64,000 nt of DNA from Nitrospirota bacterium. GTDB lineage: Bacteria > Nitrospirota > Thermodesulfovibrionia > Thermodesulfovibrionales > UBA6898. Below, one piece after another: positions 1-7,965 of this stretch (positions within the stretch are counted from its first letter, which is position 1; every line of letters starts with the position of its first letter). The DNA is taken from assembly GCA_021783515.1 (NCBI GenBank), contig JAJXTV010000002.1, positions 124,001-188,000 on the forward strand, read 5' to 3'. The notes under the pieces are model-generated. The model was not told the origin of the DNA, searched no databases, and was given only the letters and a program-made list of their open reading frames with translations. A program made the translations under genes and the position numbers.

Positions 1-479
1 GCGCCGTCGAGGTGCAGTTCGAGGATCGCGTCTATCTTTTCGATAAGGCCTATCATATACTTCATGCAGCCGACGATCTGGATGATCCTGATGTTCGGCA
101 TGTCGAGCAGTCTGCTGATCTGCTCCCGTTCGGCTTCGCTCCTTCCGTATATCTCGTCGACGATGAGAATGAGTTCGTCACGGACAGGGAAGAGGGCGTC
201 CATGCTGCGGACTATCCTGATGTCGCTTTTCAGGGAGAGGATGTAGGAGAGATATTTTTCGTAGCTGCCGGGTCGCGACTTTCCCTCGTAATCGACAGGA
301 TTGCCTACGTAGCAGACGTTGGTCTTGTCCCGGACCGCCTGGACGGTATTGGTGATCTTGCCGACGCCTTTCACCCCGCAGACCAAAACGTTTTTGTAAC
401 AGCCGACGACATTACGTATGTTGCCGGCACTGTCCCCGGTGAGAGGGATATGCGCACAGTCGACCTCTTTATTCTCCAT
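1..479 (-). CDS. P-loop NTPase-like protein, 3' end beyond window
   Basis: The minus strand is open from an ATG at 479-477 to the window edge (about 159 codons, no stop), so the C-terminus is missing. Translation gives a polar N-terminus, then LVCGVKGVGKITNT at about residues 32-45, which looks like a Walker A loop (GxxxxGK) with Ile instead of Ser/Thr directly after the Lys. ELILIVDEIYG at about 102-112 resembles a Walker B strand ending in DE. This suggests a small ATP/GTP-binding protein of the AAA or KAP type; the exact family is not recognised. An AAGGA lies eight bases upstream of the ATG. It follows the GT39-like gene in the same direction with a 73-bp gap. Confidence 0.6.
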   Translation of the reverse strand, partial: MENKEVDCAHIPLTGDSAGNIRNVVGCYKNVLVCGVKGVGKITNTVQAVRDKTNVCYVGNPVDYEGKSRPGSYEKYLSYILSLKSDIRIVRSMDALFPVRDELILIVDEIYGRSEAEREQISRLLDMPNIRIIQIVGCMKYMIGLIEKIDAILELHLDG

Positions 480-552
480 AGCTTCGATCCTTCATGACGT
501 CCTGCTATCAGTATATACGCAACGGAACATATTCTTCAAAGGGCTCAGCGGT

Positions 553-2160
553 TCATGGCCCGGCTGGCAGAAGCGACATTTCCTTTGCCTCGGGGACGGT
601 AATCGCGACGACCTTCGGTTCCATCCAGAGAGGGTAGTAGTCGAAGTTCACGTCGTAGTCGCCGGCGATGACAGAATAGCGGCCGCGTCTGTTGCCGATA
701 AGCTTCAGGTGGAAAGGCTCGTTCGACAGGAAGACGAACTCCTGCGCCTTGCCCGGATCTGACGAGACGTTCAGCACCGCGCCGGCCGACCCGGGCAGGA
801 GATTGCGGACGCCGTCCGACAGAAGAAAGGTAGCCCCCGGGTGCCCCTTGAGGTAGTCGTAGGTGCTCCGGCGGTAGTCGATGGATGTCCTTGTCCTGAT
901 TGTATCGGCTGCGTGAACCAGCCAGGCCGCATTCAGCACGAGCAGCCCGAACACGGCGGTCAGGAAGGCCGTCCGGACGGCCGATTTTTTCAGAATGCGG
1001 CCGCAGAACCCGATCCCTTCGGCCGAAAGGACCGCCATAAAGGGCGCGATCAGAAGCAGGTTCCTTACGGCCATGACATTCTGGCCGGAGAGATACAAAA
1101 GCCAGATCACCGGCGCCGAGAGGAATATCGCCACCCTCGGTATGCCGTCTTTTCCAAGCGAGACGGCTCCCGGCAGGACCATGAGGGAAAAAAAGAGCGC
1201 TATCGGCCAGTAATGCGAGAAGAGCACGAGCGAGAGATACTTGACGTTGAGGATGAAGTGTTCGGGCCCTCCGTGCACCGTAGAACTCCACCATCCTGCC
1301 CGGTAGATCGCCATCTGTTTCTTTACCTCATAGACGAAATAGACCGGCTGGAGAAGCGCGCCCGGCGTCGAGATGAAAAAAGAGAGGCAGAAGAGGCCGA
1401 CAAGCACCGGATATTCCGTCCAGGTCCGCGGGGCTGCGGCGGCAACCGCCCTTTTCCGCAGATAGGCATAGGTCAGGAGCGCCGGCAGCAGCATGACGCC
1501 TCCCGGGTACTTCGTGCCGCAGGCGACGCCGGCGGCGCATGCCGCGCATCTCAGCCAGAACCGGGAACGCGTCGGACTCTCCATCGAGGCGATCAGAAAC
1601 AGCACCGTCAGGACCCCGAATTGCATGAGTATTCCGTCGGGAGCGATCCACCTCGCGTGATAGGACACTTCCCAGGATGAGCCGAGCAGCGCCGCCGCGA
1701 TGAACGCCTGCAGCCGGCTTTTTCTCCAGAGCAGTGCCAGCAGGTAGGTCCAGATGACCGAGAGCAGCGTTACGACGATGAAGATCGACCTTACCTGAAG
1801 GAGGAAGTCGTTTTCTGTCATCGTACCGGTCCCGGGGGTGAGAATTTCCTTCCTGACCGGCGTCCCGTACCCGATGTCCGAGGAGAGGACGTCACGGACT
1901 GTCGCCCAGATGTCAGGCAGGAGCCTGCTCAGCGTGAGATAGTAGGTGACGGAGGGGTAGTTGTACATCTGGGGAAGCAGAGTGCCGGTCCTGAATGACT
2001 CCCTGACCGAATCCACCTGCTGCGTTTCGTCCCAGTGGCTGCCGAAATCGATCCCCCGGTATCCGACCCAGACGAAAAAGATCAGCACAGCGGCCGGAAC
2101 GAGAAAGGACGCGGCTCGGAGCAGAGGATTGGCGGAATGTCGGTGTTCCATATTTTTCAT
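553..2160 (-). CDS. Membrane glycosyltransferase, GT39/PMT-like (GT-C fold)
   Basis: This 535-residue polytopic membrane protein has an N-terminal transmembrane helix followed by an acidic first loop, SHWDETQQ, at residues 41-48. In GT-C glycosyltransferases (PMT, ArnT and related families) an Asp/Glu pair in this loop acts in catalysis using polyprenyl-phosphate sugars. About nine further hydrophobic segments follow, then a soluble C-terminal part of about 100 residues. The likely role is transfer of a sugar from a lipid carrier to a protein or glycan on the periplasmic face. Acceptor and sugar cannot be read from sequence. The start ATG lies three bases after a -10-like TATACT, so the mRNA may be leaderless; an internal ATG at 2151 is an alternative start. 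Confidence 0.75.
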   Translation of the reverse strand: MKNMEHRHSANPLLRAASFLVPAAVLIFFVWVGYRGIDFGSHWDETQQVDSVRESFRTGTLLPQMYNYPSVTYYLTLSRLLPDIWATVRDVLSSDIGYGTPVRKEILTPGTGTMTENDFLLQVRSIFIVVTLLSVIWTYLLALLWRKSRLQAFIAAALLGSSWEVSYHARWIAPDGILMQFGVLTVLFLIASMESPTRSRFWLRCAACAAGVACGTKYPGGVMLLPALLTYAYLRKRAVAAAAPRTWTEYPVLVGLFCLSFFISTPGALLQPVYFVYEVKKQMAIYRAGWWSSTVHGGPEHFILNVKYLSLVLFSHYWPIALFFSLMVLPGAVSLGKDGIPRVAIFLSAPVIWLLYLSGQNVMAVRNLLLIAPFMAVLSAEGIGFCGRILKKSAVRTAFLTAVFGLLVLNAAWLVHAADTIRTRTSIDYRRSTYDYLKGHPGATFLLSDGVRNLLPGSAGAVLNVSSDPGKAQEFVFLSNEPFHLKLIGNRRGRYSVIAGDYDVNFDYYPLWMEPKVVAITVPEAKEMSLLPAGP

Positions 2161-2163
2161 TCA

Positions 2164-2193
2164 AGTATAAACGGAATGAACGAAATTCTTCAA
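2164..2193 (-). promoter_or_regulatory. Sigma-70-like promoter next to start codon (leaderless candidate)
   Basis: On the minus strand TTGAAG (2193-2188), an 18-bp spacer and TATACT (2169-2164) precede the ATG at 2160 by three bases. No Shine-Dalgarno fits in that gap. Confidence 0.5.
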
Positions 2194-2214
2194 AGAATGG
2201 CCGGAGGGCTGCCG

Positions 2215-3855
2215 TCAGTCCCTCATCAGCCTGAAGACCGAAAAAAGCCCCAGAAGCACGGCCCCTCCGGCGGCGGCAAGAGACAGCGGCCTGTTTCCGG
2301 CAAGCACGAAGAAGAGGCCTGCGGCCGCGGTCGTCACCGTCAGGACGACGAGCATCATGACGCTCGTGAGCGACTTCAGCCGGTCGGTGATCTCGCGCAC
2401 TTCCGCACGGGAGAGCTTTACCGACAGGTCGCCCCTGTTGGCCCTTGTGAGAAACCCCTTCATCTCCGAGGGCAGTCTCCAGAGGTCGGAAAGCCTTCCC
2501 CCCACCGCGGACACGAGCTGCCCGGTCCATTCCCGGCCGCTCCCTTTCAGGAACCGCTTGATGTAGGGCTTGCCGATTTCGATGATGTTGACCTCGGGGT
2601 TCAGAGAAAAGGCGATGCCGTTGAGGATGCCGATCGTCCTTCCCAGAAGGATGAAGTTGTTCGGGATCTGGATATACTCCACGATCCCCAGCACGTTGCC
2701 GATTTCCGCCGAAACGTCCTCGACGGTCAGCGCCTTGAGTTCGGCAGGGGTGATCGACCGGTACTTGTCGATCAGCTCCTGCGCCACCTCCGCCAGTCTG
2801 CCGTAGTCGGCCCCCTCGATGATGAACCCCATCTTCTCCATCGCGTCGAGGATCGCCTGAGTGTCGCTTTCGACGACCGCGGCGGCGAATTTCCGCAGCT
2901 CTTTTTTCACCGCCTCGGGGATCGCCTGGACCATCCCGAAGTCGACGAAGACGAGACGCGGCCCCTCCTGCACGAAGATGTTGCCCGGATGCGGGTCTCC
3001 ATGGAAGAAGCCGTTGACGAAGATCATCTTCGAGTATGTCTCGGCCAGGAGGTTGACCGTCGCCTTGCAGTCGATGGCGGACTCCTTTACCGCCGCGCAG
3101 TCGGTGATCTTGATCCCGCCGACGAAGCCGAGGGTGAGGACCTTCCGCGCCGTATACTCCCAGATGACCTGCGGGATGACGATCCGGGGATCGTCCGCAA
3201 ACTCCCTGCTGAAGCGGTCGGCGTTCTTCCCCTCCTGCAGGTAGTCGAGCTCCGCCCGGATGATCTTCGAGAACTCTTCATGCAGGACCCGGAGGTTGAT
3301 GCTCCCGTAGCGGCCGCGGAGGATCCTGATCAGGATGGCGAACATCCCGATGTCTGTCTCTATCACCTTCTCGATATCGGGGTACTGGACCTTCACCGCC
3401 ACTTCTTTGCCCGTGGCGAGCCGCGCGCGGTGCACCTGCCCGAGCGAGGCGGCGGCTATCGGCTCCTTCTGGAATTCCGGAAAGATCTCCTCCGGAGGAC
3501 GGCCGAGCTGGCCGACGATCTGGGTCCTGATGCCCGCGTATTCGTGCGGCGGCACCTGGTCCTGAAGCTCGGAGAGCTCCGCGATGTATTCGTCCGGCAG
3601 GAGGTCGACGCGGGAGCTGAGGAACTGGCCGACCTTGATCATCACGCCCTTCATCTCGAGCGCCTTTTCCCTGATGAGCCTCGCATTTCTTCTGTGGAGA
3701 GATTTCAGGCGGTCTTCCTTATCCCCGGGCGAGCCGAAGAATCCGGCAAACGAGGCGATGCGGTACGAGAGGATGATCCTCAGGGCGATGAAGAGCCCTT
3801 TAAAGAACCTCCTGCGATAGTGGATTTTCGTCATGGTTTCGATTGATCCATACAT
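2215..3855 (-). CDS. ABC1/AarF/UbiB family kinase-like protein
   Basis: This is a 546-residue member of the ABC1/UbiB atypical kinase family. The signature KVGQFLSSR is at residues 74-82 (the KxGQ motif that covers the active site), the Ala-rich loop AAASLGQVHRA is near 132-142, and the Lys-containing VAVKVQYP strand follows. FHGDPHPGN is the catalytic/metal loop and VFVDFGM replaces DFG. Two hydrophobic helices end the protein, as in UbiB, so it should sit on the inner membrane. Family members support quinone biosynthesis or lipid homeostasis through ATPase activity; here menaquinone support is an inference. ATG 3834 (MTKIHYRRR) is an equally plausible start. The gene is divergent from the aminotransferase. 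Confidence 0.9.
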   Translation of the reverse strand: MYGSIETMTKIHYRRRFFKGLFIALRIILSYRIASFAGFFGSPGDKEDRLKSLHRRNARLIREKALEMKGVMIKVGQFLSSRVDLLPDEYIAELSELQDQVPPHEYAGIRTQIVGQLGRPPEEIFPEFQKEPIAAASLGQVHRARLATGKEVAVKVQYPDIEKVIETDIGMFAILIRILRGRYGSINLRVLHEEFSKIIRAELDYLQEGKNADRFSREFADDPRIVIPQVIWEYTARKVLTLGFVGGIKITDCAAVKESAIDCKATVNLLAETYSKMIFVNGFFHGDPHPGNIFVQEGPRLVFVDFGMVQAIPEAVKKELRKFAAAVVESDTQAILDAMEKMGFIIEGADYGRLAEVAQELIDKYRSITPAELKALTVEDVSAEIGNVLGIVEYIQIPNNFILLGRTIGILNGIAFSLNPEVNIIEIGKPYIKRFLKGSGREWTGQLVSAVGGRLSDLWRLPSEMKGFLTRANRGDLSVKLSRAEVREITDRLKSLTSVMMLVVLTVTTAAAGLFFVLAGNRPLSLAAAGGAVLLGLFSVFRLMRD

Positions 3856-3868
3856 GCCCCCGGCCGTC

Positions 3869-3898
3869 TTGGCAGAAACGGCCGCGATAGCATATTAT
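3869..3898 (+). promoter_or_regulatory. Sigma-70-like promoter of the aminotransferase gene (leaderless candidate)
   Basis: TTGGCA (3869-3874), an 18-bp spacer and TATTAT (3893-3898) end eight bases before ATG 3907. An overlapping TATAAT on the opposite strand (3899-3894) could serve the divergent UbiB-like gene, though no good -35 is seen for it. Confidence 0.55.
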
Positions 3899-3906
3899 AG
3901 TATGGC

Positions 3907-5052
3907 ATGACGAAAAAGATAGAATTTTTCAGGCATAACATAGACGAGCGGGACATTGCCCGGGTGAAAGACGTTCTCACCTCTCTTTTTCTGACGACCG
4001 GCAGCGAGGTCGCCGAATTCGAGAGGAAGTTCTCGGAGTATACCGGCCTCGGCCAGACCGTCGGGCTGACGAGCTGCACCGCAGCGCTCCACCTGAGCCT
4101 TCTCGCCTTCGGCGTCGGCCGCGGTGACGAGGTGATCACGACGCCGATGAGCTTCTGCGCCACGTCGAATTCGGTCATCCATGCCGGCGCGAAGCCGGTC
4201 TTCGTCGACGTCGAACCGGAGACCGGCAACCTCGACGCGGCGCTGATCGAAAAGGCGGTGACCCCCAGGACGAAGGCGATCATCCCCGTACACCTTTACG
4301 GACAGATGTGCGACATGAAGAGGATCAGGGAGATCGCGGACCGTCGGGGGCTCGCGGTGATCGAGGACGCCGCCCATGCGGTCGAGGCCGAGAGGGACGG
4401 CGTGAGGGTCGGGCAGCTCGGAGACGCCGCCTGTTACAGCTTCTACGCGACGAAGAATATCGCCTCGGGTGAAGGCGGCGCGGTTTGTACGAACAACGCC
4501 GATGCCGCGGAGCTGCTGAGGATGCTCAGGATGCACGGCATAGACAAGTCGGCGATCGACAGGTATACCAGGAGGTATCAGCACTGGGACATGCCGGTCC
4601 TCGGCTGGAAATACAACATGGACAATATCCACGCCGCGCTTCTGGTCGACCAGCTCGACCGGATCGACGGGCTGTGGGAGAGGAGGGACCTCCTCTGGGA
4701 GATGTATGAGGAAGGGCTCTCGGGGATGAAGGACGTTGAACTCCTGAAGACCCTGCCGCAGTCGCGCCATGCCCGCCATCTCTTTACGATCCTCGTGCCG
4801 CCGGGCAGACGGGACGCGGCGCTTTCGGCACTTCAGGAAAAGGGGGTCGGAGTCGCGGTCAACTACCGGCCGATCCATCTGCTTGCGTATTACCGGAGGG
4901 AATTCGGCTTCAGCGAAGGCGACTTCCCGCGGGCCGAAGAGATAGGCTCGCGGACGATATCCCTCCCGCTTTATCCCAAGCTCGGCGAGGATGAGGTCCG
5001 TGCCGTTGTCGGCGCCGTCAGGGACGTGATGACTGCCCGCTCAGGCGATTGA
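3907..5052 (+). CDS. DegT/DnrJ/EryC1/StrS aminotransferase (sugar aminotransferase)
   Basis: This 381-residue PLP enzyme of the DegT/StrS family transfers an amino group from Glu to a nucleotide-linked keto-sugar. TSCTAALHLSL (55-65) forms the cofactor phosphate-binding region, the Asp of VIEDAAHA (151-158) contacts the pyridine nitrogen, and FYATKNIASGEGG (179-191) carries the Schiff-base Lys183. It closely resembles ArnB/PseC-type enzymes. It leads a plus-strand set with a GT2, a methyltransferase and an RmlB-like SDR, so it probably makes a 4-amino sugar for a glycan or lipid A-like modification. The exact sugar cannot be decided from sequence. Confidence 0.9.
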   Translation: MTKKIEFFRHNIDERDIARVKDVLTSLFLTTGSEVAEFERKFSEYTGLGQTVGLTSCTAALHLSLLAFGVGRGDEVITTPMSFCATSNSVIHAGAKPVFVDVEPETGNLDAALIEKAVTPRTKAIIPVHLYGQMCDMKRIREIADRRGLAVIEDAAHAVEAERDGVRVGQLGDAACYSFYATKNIASGEGGAVCTNNADAAELLRMLRMHGIDKSAIDRYTRRYQHWDMPVLGWKYNMDNIHAALLVDQLDRIDGLWERRDLLWEMYEEGLSGMKDVELLKTLPQSRHARHLFTILVPPGRRDAALSALQEKGVGVAVNYRPIHLLAYYRREFGFSEGDFPRAEEIGSRTISLPLYPKLGEDEVRAVVGAVRDVMTARSGD

Positions 5053-5078
5053 CCTGTCGCAAAAGGTATTGCTATAGT
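5049..5078 (+). promoter_or_regulatory. Sigma-70-like promoter of the GT2 gene (leaderless candidate)
   Basis: TTGACC (5049-5054), an 18-bp spacer and TATAGT (5073-5078) end nine bases before ATG 5088. The -35 overlaps the stop codon of the preceding aminotransferase gene. Confidence 0.55.
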
Positions 5079-5087
5079 ATCCCTACT

Positions 5088-6044
5088 ATGAACAGCGCGG
5101 ACTGCGTTCCTGCTTTTTCGGTAGTCATCCCTATCTGCAACGAGGAGGAGAACATCCCCGAGCTCTGGGACCGGCTTGCCGTTGTCATGGAAAAGCTTTG
5201 TGCGGAAGAGGGTGCTCAGGGAAATTACGAAATGGTAATGGTGGACGACGGCAGCAGAGACCGCTCCTGGGAGCTTATCAGGGAGCTTCATGCAAAAGAA
5301 CCGAGGGTCAGAGGGATACGTTTTTCGAGGAATTTCGGGCATCATATCGCGCTGACGGCCGGCCTCGATGCCGCGCAGGGCAGGACGGTGGTCCTTATGG
5401 ACGGAGACCTCCAGGACCCGCCGGAAGAGATCCCGAAGCTCTACGCAAAGTACCGGGAGGGCTTCGATATCGTTTACGGGATCAGGAAGGAACGGCACGA
5501 CCCGTTTCTGAAAAAAATGACGTCACGCATGTTCTGGTGGCTCTTGAGGAGGTTCTCCGGAGTCGATATTCCGAAAGGCCAGACGATGCTCCGCATTTTG
5601 AGCAGAAGAATGGTTGATGCGCTGAAAGAAATGAGGGAGTGTGCGCGGTTTGTCCACGGGCTGATGGCATGGACCGGCTTCCGCACGGCCCTTGTCGAAG
5701 TGGAACACAGCGAAAGGAAGAAGGGGAGGACCAAGTACAACATAACGAGGCTTTTCATGCTCGCGTTCCATGCCATCACCTCTTTTTCGACGGTCCCCCT
5801 CCGGCTGGCGATCTACACCGGGCTGTTCACCTCGATGGTCAGCCTCCTCATCGGGCTCTATTTTATCTACAAACGGATGTTTTATGACATCCCCGTCCTC
5901 GGCTACGCGTCGATCATCGTGTCGATCTTCTTTGTCGGAGGCATCCAGTTGCTGATGCTCGGGATCTTCGGCGAATATCTGGGAAGGACCTATCAGGAGG
6001 TCCAGCGGAGACCTCTGTATATCATTGATGAGAGGTTGACGTGA
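5088..6044 (+). CDS. GT2 polyprenyl-phosphate glycosyltransferase (GtrB/ArnC-like)
   Basis: This 318-residue GT-A enzyme starts with FSVVIPICNEEENI, has DDGS at 53-56 for nucleotide binding, LMDGDLQDPPEEIP near 103-116 for metal binding, and two C-terminal transmembrane helices after about residue 235. This layout matches GtrB, ArnC and dolichyl-phosphate sugar synthases, which load a sugar from a nucleotide donor onto undecaprenyl phosphate. A GT-C transferase such as those at 553, 51657 or 54233 could then use the product. ATG 5088 is chosen because the frame upstream (to 5049) has no typical GT2 residues and a promoter lies directly before 5088. It overlaps the next gene by GTGA. Confidence 0.85.
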   Translation: MNSADCVPAFSVVIPICNEEENIPELWDRLAVVMEKLCAEEGAQGNYEMVMVDDGSRDRSWELIRELHAKEPRVRGIRFSRNFGHHIALTAGLDAAQGRTVVLMDGDLQDPPEEIPKLYAKYREGFDIVYGIRKERHDPFLKKMTSRMFWWLLRRFSGVDIPKGQTMLRILSRRMVDALKEMRECARFVHGLMAWTGFRTALVEVEHSERKKGRTKYNITRLFMLAFHAITSFSTVPLRLAIYTGLFTSMVSLLIGLYFIYKRMFYDIPVLGYASIIVSIFFVGGIQLLMLGIFGEYLGRTYQEVQRRPLYIIDERLT

Positions 6045-6832
6045 ACAGGGAGAAGGACCTCAGGGCGATCAAGGAGTTCTGGGAAGCCAAGGCGAAGGAG
6101 CATGGAGTCTCCCACAAGTCGAGCTGGGAGGACCGGTTCTGCATGGGGCTCGAGGTCGGGGCGCTCGCAGAATATATAGAGGACGGAGACCGCGTTCTCG
6201 ACATAGGATGCGGGAATGGACTCAGCACCCTTGATCTGGTGCTCCGGAAGAAGGTATCAGTGAAAGGGATAGACTATTCCGAGGAAATGATCCGCGCAGC
6301 GGAGGGACTCTGCCGCGAGAGCACCGGAAAGGGTCTGCGGGGAACGGTCTCTTTTGAAGTCGGTGACATAATGAACCTGCGCGAAGAAGAACATTCCTAT
6401 ACCAGGGCAATGACCCGGCGGGTGATCATAAACCTCGGCAGCCTGGAAAACCAGATCGAGGCCGCGAGGCAGGTGCATAGGGTCCTTGTCCCGGGAGGGC
6501 TCTTCCTGATGTCCGAGGCGACGACTGCGGGGCTCAGGAGGATAAACGCATTGAGGGCAGAATTCGGGCTTGAGGACCTGGAACAGCCGTGGTTTAACCT
6601 GTATATCGACGAAGGGGAGTTCGCGGAGAAGGTTTCGGATATCTTCGACCTCGTTGAGATACGAAATTTCAGCAGCACCTATTATGTAGGCTCGAGGGTG
6701 TTGCAGCCGTTCGTCAAACGCATACTGAGCGTGCCGCCCGATTATGACTCGGAGATCAACCGGCTTTTTGCCGGGTTGCCGGCATGGGGCGACTACGGGA
6801 TACAGAAGCTCTTTCTATTCAGGAAGAGATAA
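6041..6832 (+). CDS. Class I SAM-dependent methyltransferase
   Basis: This 263-residue protein starts at GTG 6041, which overlaps the GT2 stop codon (GTGA), so translation is probably coupled. SAM-binding motif I is RVLDIGCGNG (51-60), followed by the acidic strand end in GIDYSEEM, a MNLREEEHSYTRAM region and VPGGLFLMSEA as post-motif III. No membrane segment is present, so it is cytoplasmic. The setting among sugar-modifying genes suggests O- or N-methylation of a sugar or lipid-linked glycan. The substrate is not evident, and it is not closely similar to the paired methyltransferases at 39663 and 41884. Confidence 0.8.
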   Translation: MNREKDLRAIKEFWEAKAKEHGVSHKSSWEDRFCMGLEVGALAEYIEDGDRVLDIGCGNGLSTLDLVLRKKVSVKGIDYSEEMIRAAEGLCRESTGKGLRGTVSFEVGDIMNLREEEHSYTRAMTRRVIINLGSLENQIEAARQVHRVLVPGGLFLMSEATTAGLRRINALRAEFGLEDLEQPWFNLYIDEGEFAEKVSDIFDLVEIRNFSSTYYVGSRVLQPFVKRILSVPPDYDSEINRLFAGLPAWGDYGIQKLFLFRKR

Positions 6833-6939
6833 CGTGGGGGCGTGACAGGCCGCAGAGTTCGGGAAGCGGAGAAGGCGGCCGGCCGGGCCTTTTCCTCATT
6901 GCCGCGGGCGGCAAGACAATACATATTTTGAGGTGACGT

Positions 6940-7965
6940 GTGAAAACGCTTCTTGTTACGGGCGGCGCAGGCTTTATCGGCAGTAATTTCGTCAATTATA
7001 TCTTCGGCAGATATCCGGACTACCGGCTGATCGTGCTCGATGCGCTCACCTACGCCGGCGATATCGAGAACATCCTTCCCGAGGTGAGAAACTCGGGGCG
7101 GTTCGAATTCTGGTATGGGGACATCAACAACCTCGACCTCGTCAGCGACCTGGTGGGCAGGTCCGACGTGGTGGTGCACTTCGCGGCCGAAACGCATGTG
7201 GCCCGCTCCCTCTATTCTCACCGCGTCTTCTTCGTTACCGATGTCCTCGGCACCCAGTCGGTGGCCAACGCCGTGCTCAAGCACTCAGGAAGGATCGACC
7301 GGTTCATCCATGTGTCGACCTCCGAGGTATACGGGTCGGCCGCCTACGAGCCGATGGATGAGGACCATCCGCTTAACCCGACGAGCCCCTACGCCTCGGC
7401 GAAGACGGGCGCCGACCGGCTCGTCTATTCCTACATCGTGGCGCACGACATCCCCGGGGTGATCATCAGGCCCTTCAACAATTTCGGCCCCCGCCAGCAC
7501 CTCGAAAAAGTCGTGCCGAGGTTCATCACCAGCTGTATCCTCGGCGAGCCCCTCACGATCCACGGCGACGGCTCGGCCTCCCGGGACTGGGTCTATACGG
7601 AGGATACGGCCCGTGCGATCGATCTGGCGATCCATGCGCCGATCGGAAAGGTGAGAGGAGAGGTCTTCAACGTCGGCACCGGCAGGGAGATCAGCGTCAG
7701 GGAGATTGCCGCGATGATTTCGGCCAGGTTCGGCAGCGGCCAGAAGCTGGATCATATGCCGGACAGGTTCGGCCAGGTGCAGAGACATATCTCCTCGACG
7801 AAAAAGGCGGAGGACGTCCTGGGCTTCAGGGCTTCGGTGAAGTTCGAAGAGGGCCTCGACAGTACGATCGCGTGGTACCGGGAGAACCGGGGCGTATGGG
7901 AGAAGCAGGTCATGCTGAGGAAGGTCCCGGTGAAGACGAAGGACGGCTCGGTGATCTGGTATTAA
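6940..7965 (+). CDS. Extended SDR, dTDP-glucose 4,6-dehydratase (RmlB)-like
   Basis: This 341-residue NAD(P)-dependent extended SDR has the Rossmann motif GGAGFIG at 8-14, VLDALTYAGDIENI typical of RmlB, HFAAETHVARS at 80-90 and the catalytic Tyr151/Lys155 (PYASAK). The RmlB active-site Thr-Asp-Glu is here Thr127-Ser128-Glu129, as in UDP-glucuronate decarboxylases and several UDP-sugar dehydratases or epimerases. The substrate may therefore not be dTDP-glucose. It probably produces the keto-sugar used by the aminotransferase upstream. The start is GTG 6940, with GAGGTGA five bases upstream. Its stop overlaps the stop of the convergent gene. Confidence 0.8.
   Translation: MKTLLVTGGAGFIGSNFVNYIFGRYPDYRLIVLDALTYAGDIENILPEVRNSGRFEFWYGDINNLDLVSDLVGRSDVVVHFAAETHVARSLYSHRVFFVTDVLGTQSVANAVLKHSGRIDRFIHVSTSEVYGSAAYEPMDEDHPLNPTSPYASAKTGADRLVYSYIVAHDIPGVIIRPFNNFGPRQHLEKVVPRFITSCILGEPLTIHGDGSASRDWVYTEDTARAIDLAIHAPIGKVRGEVFNVGTGREISVREIAAMISARFGSGQKLDHMPDRFGQVQRHISSTKKAEDVLGFRASVKFEEGLDSTIAWYRENRGVWEKQVMLRKVPVKTKDGSVIWY

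Noticed and set aside
2035-3846. 603-residue plus-strand open frame
   Set aside because: It is the antisense of the UbiB-like gene; rich in Asp/Arg/His with no domain. GC-rich genes here leave the opposite strand open.
6833-6939. Terminator between methyltransferase and SDR genes
   Set aside because: GGCCGGCCGGGCC is self-complementary but no proper stem followed by T tract forms.
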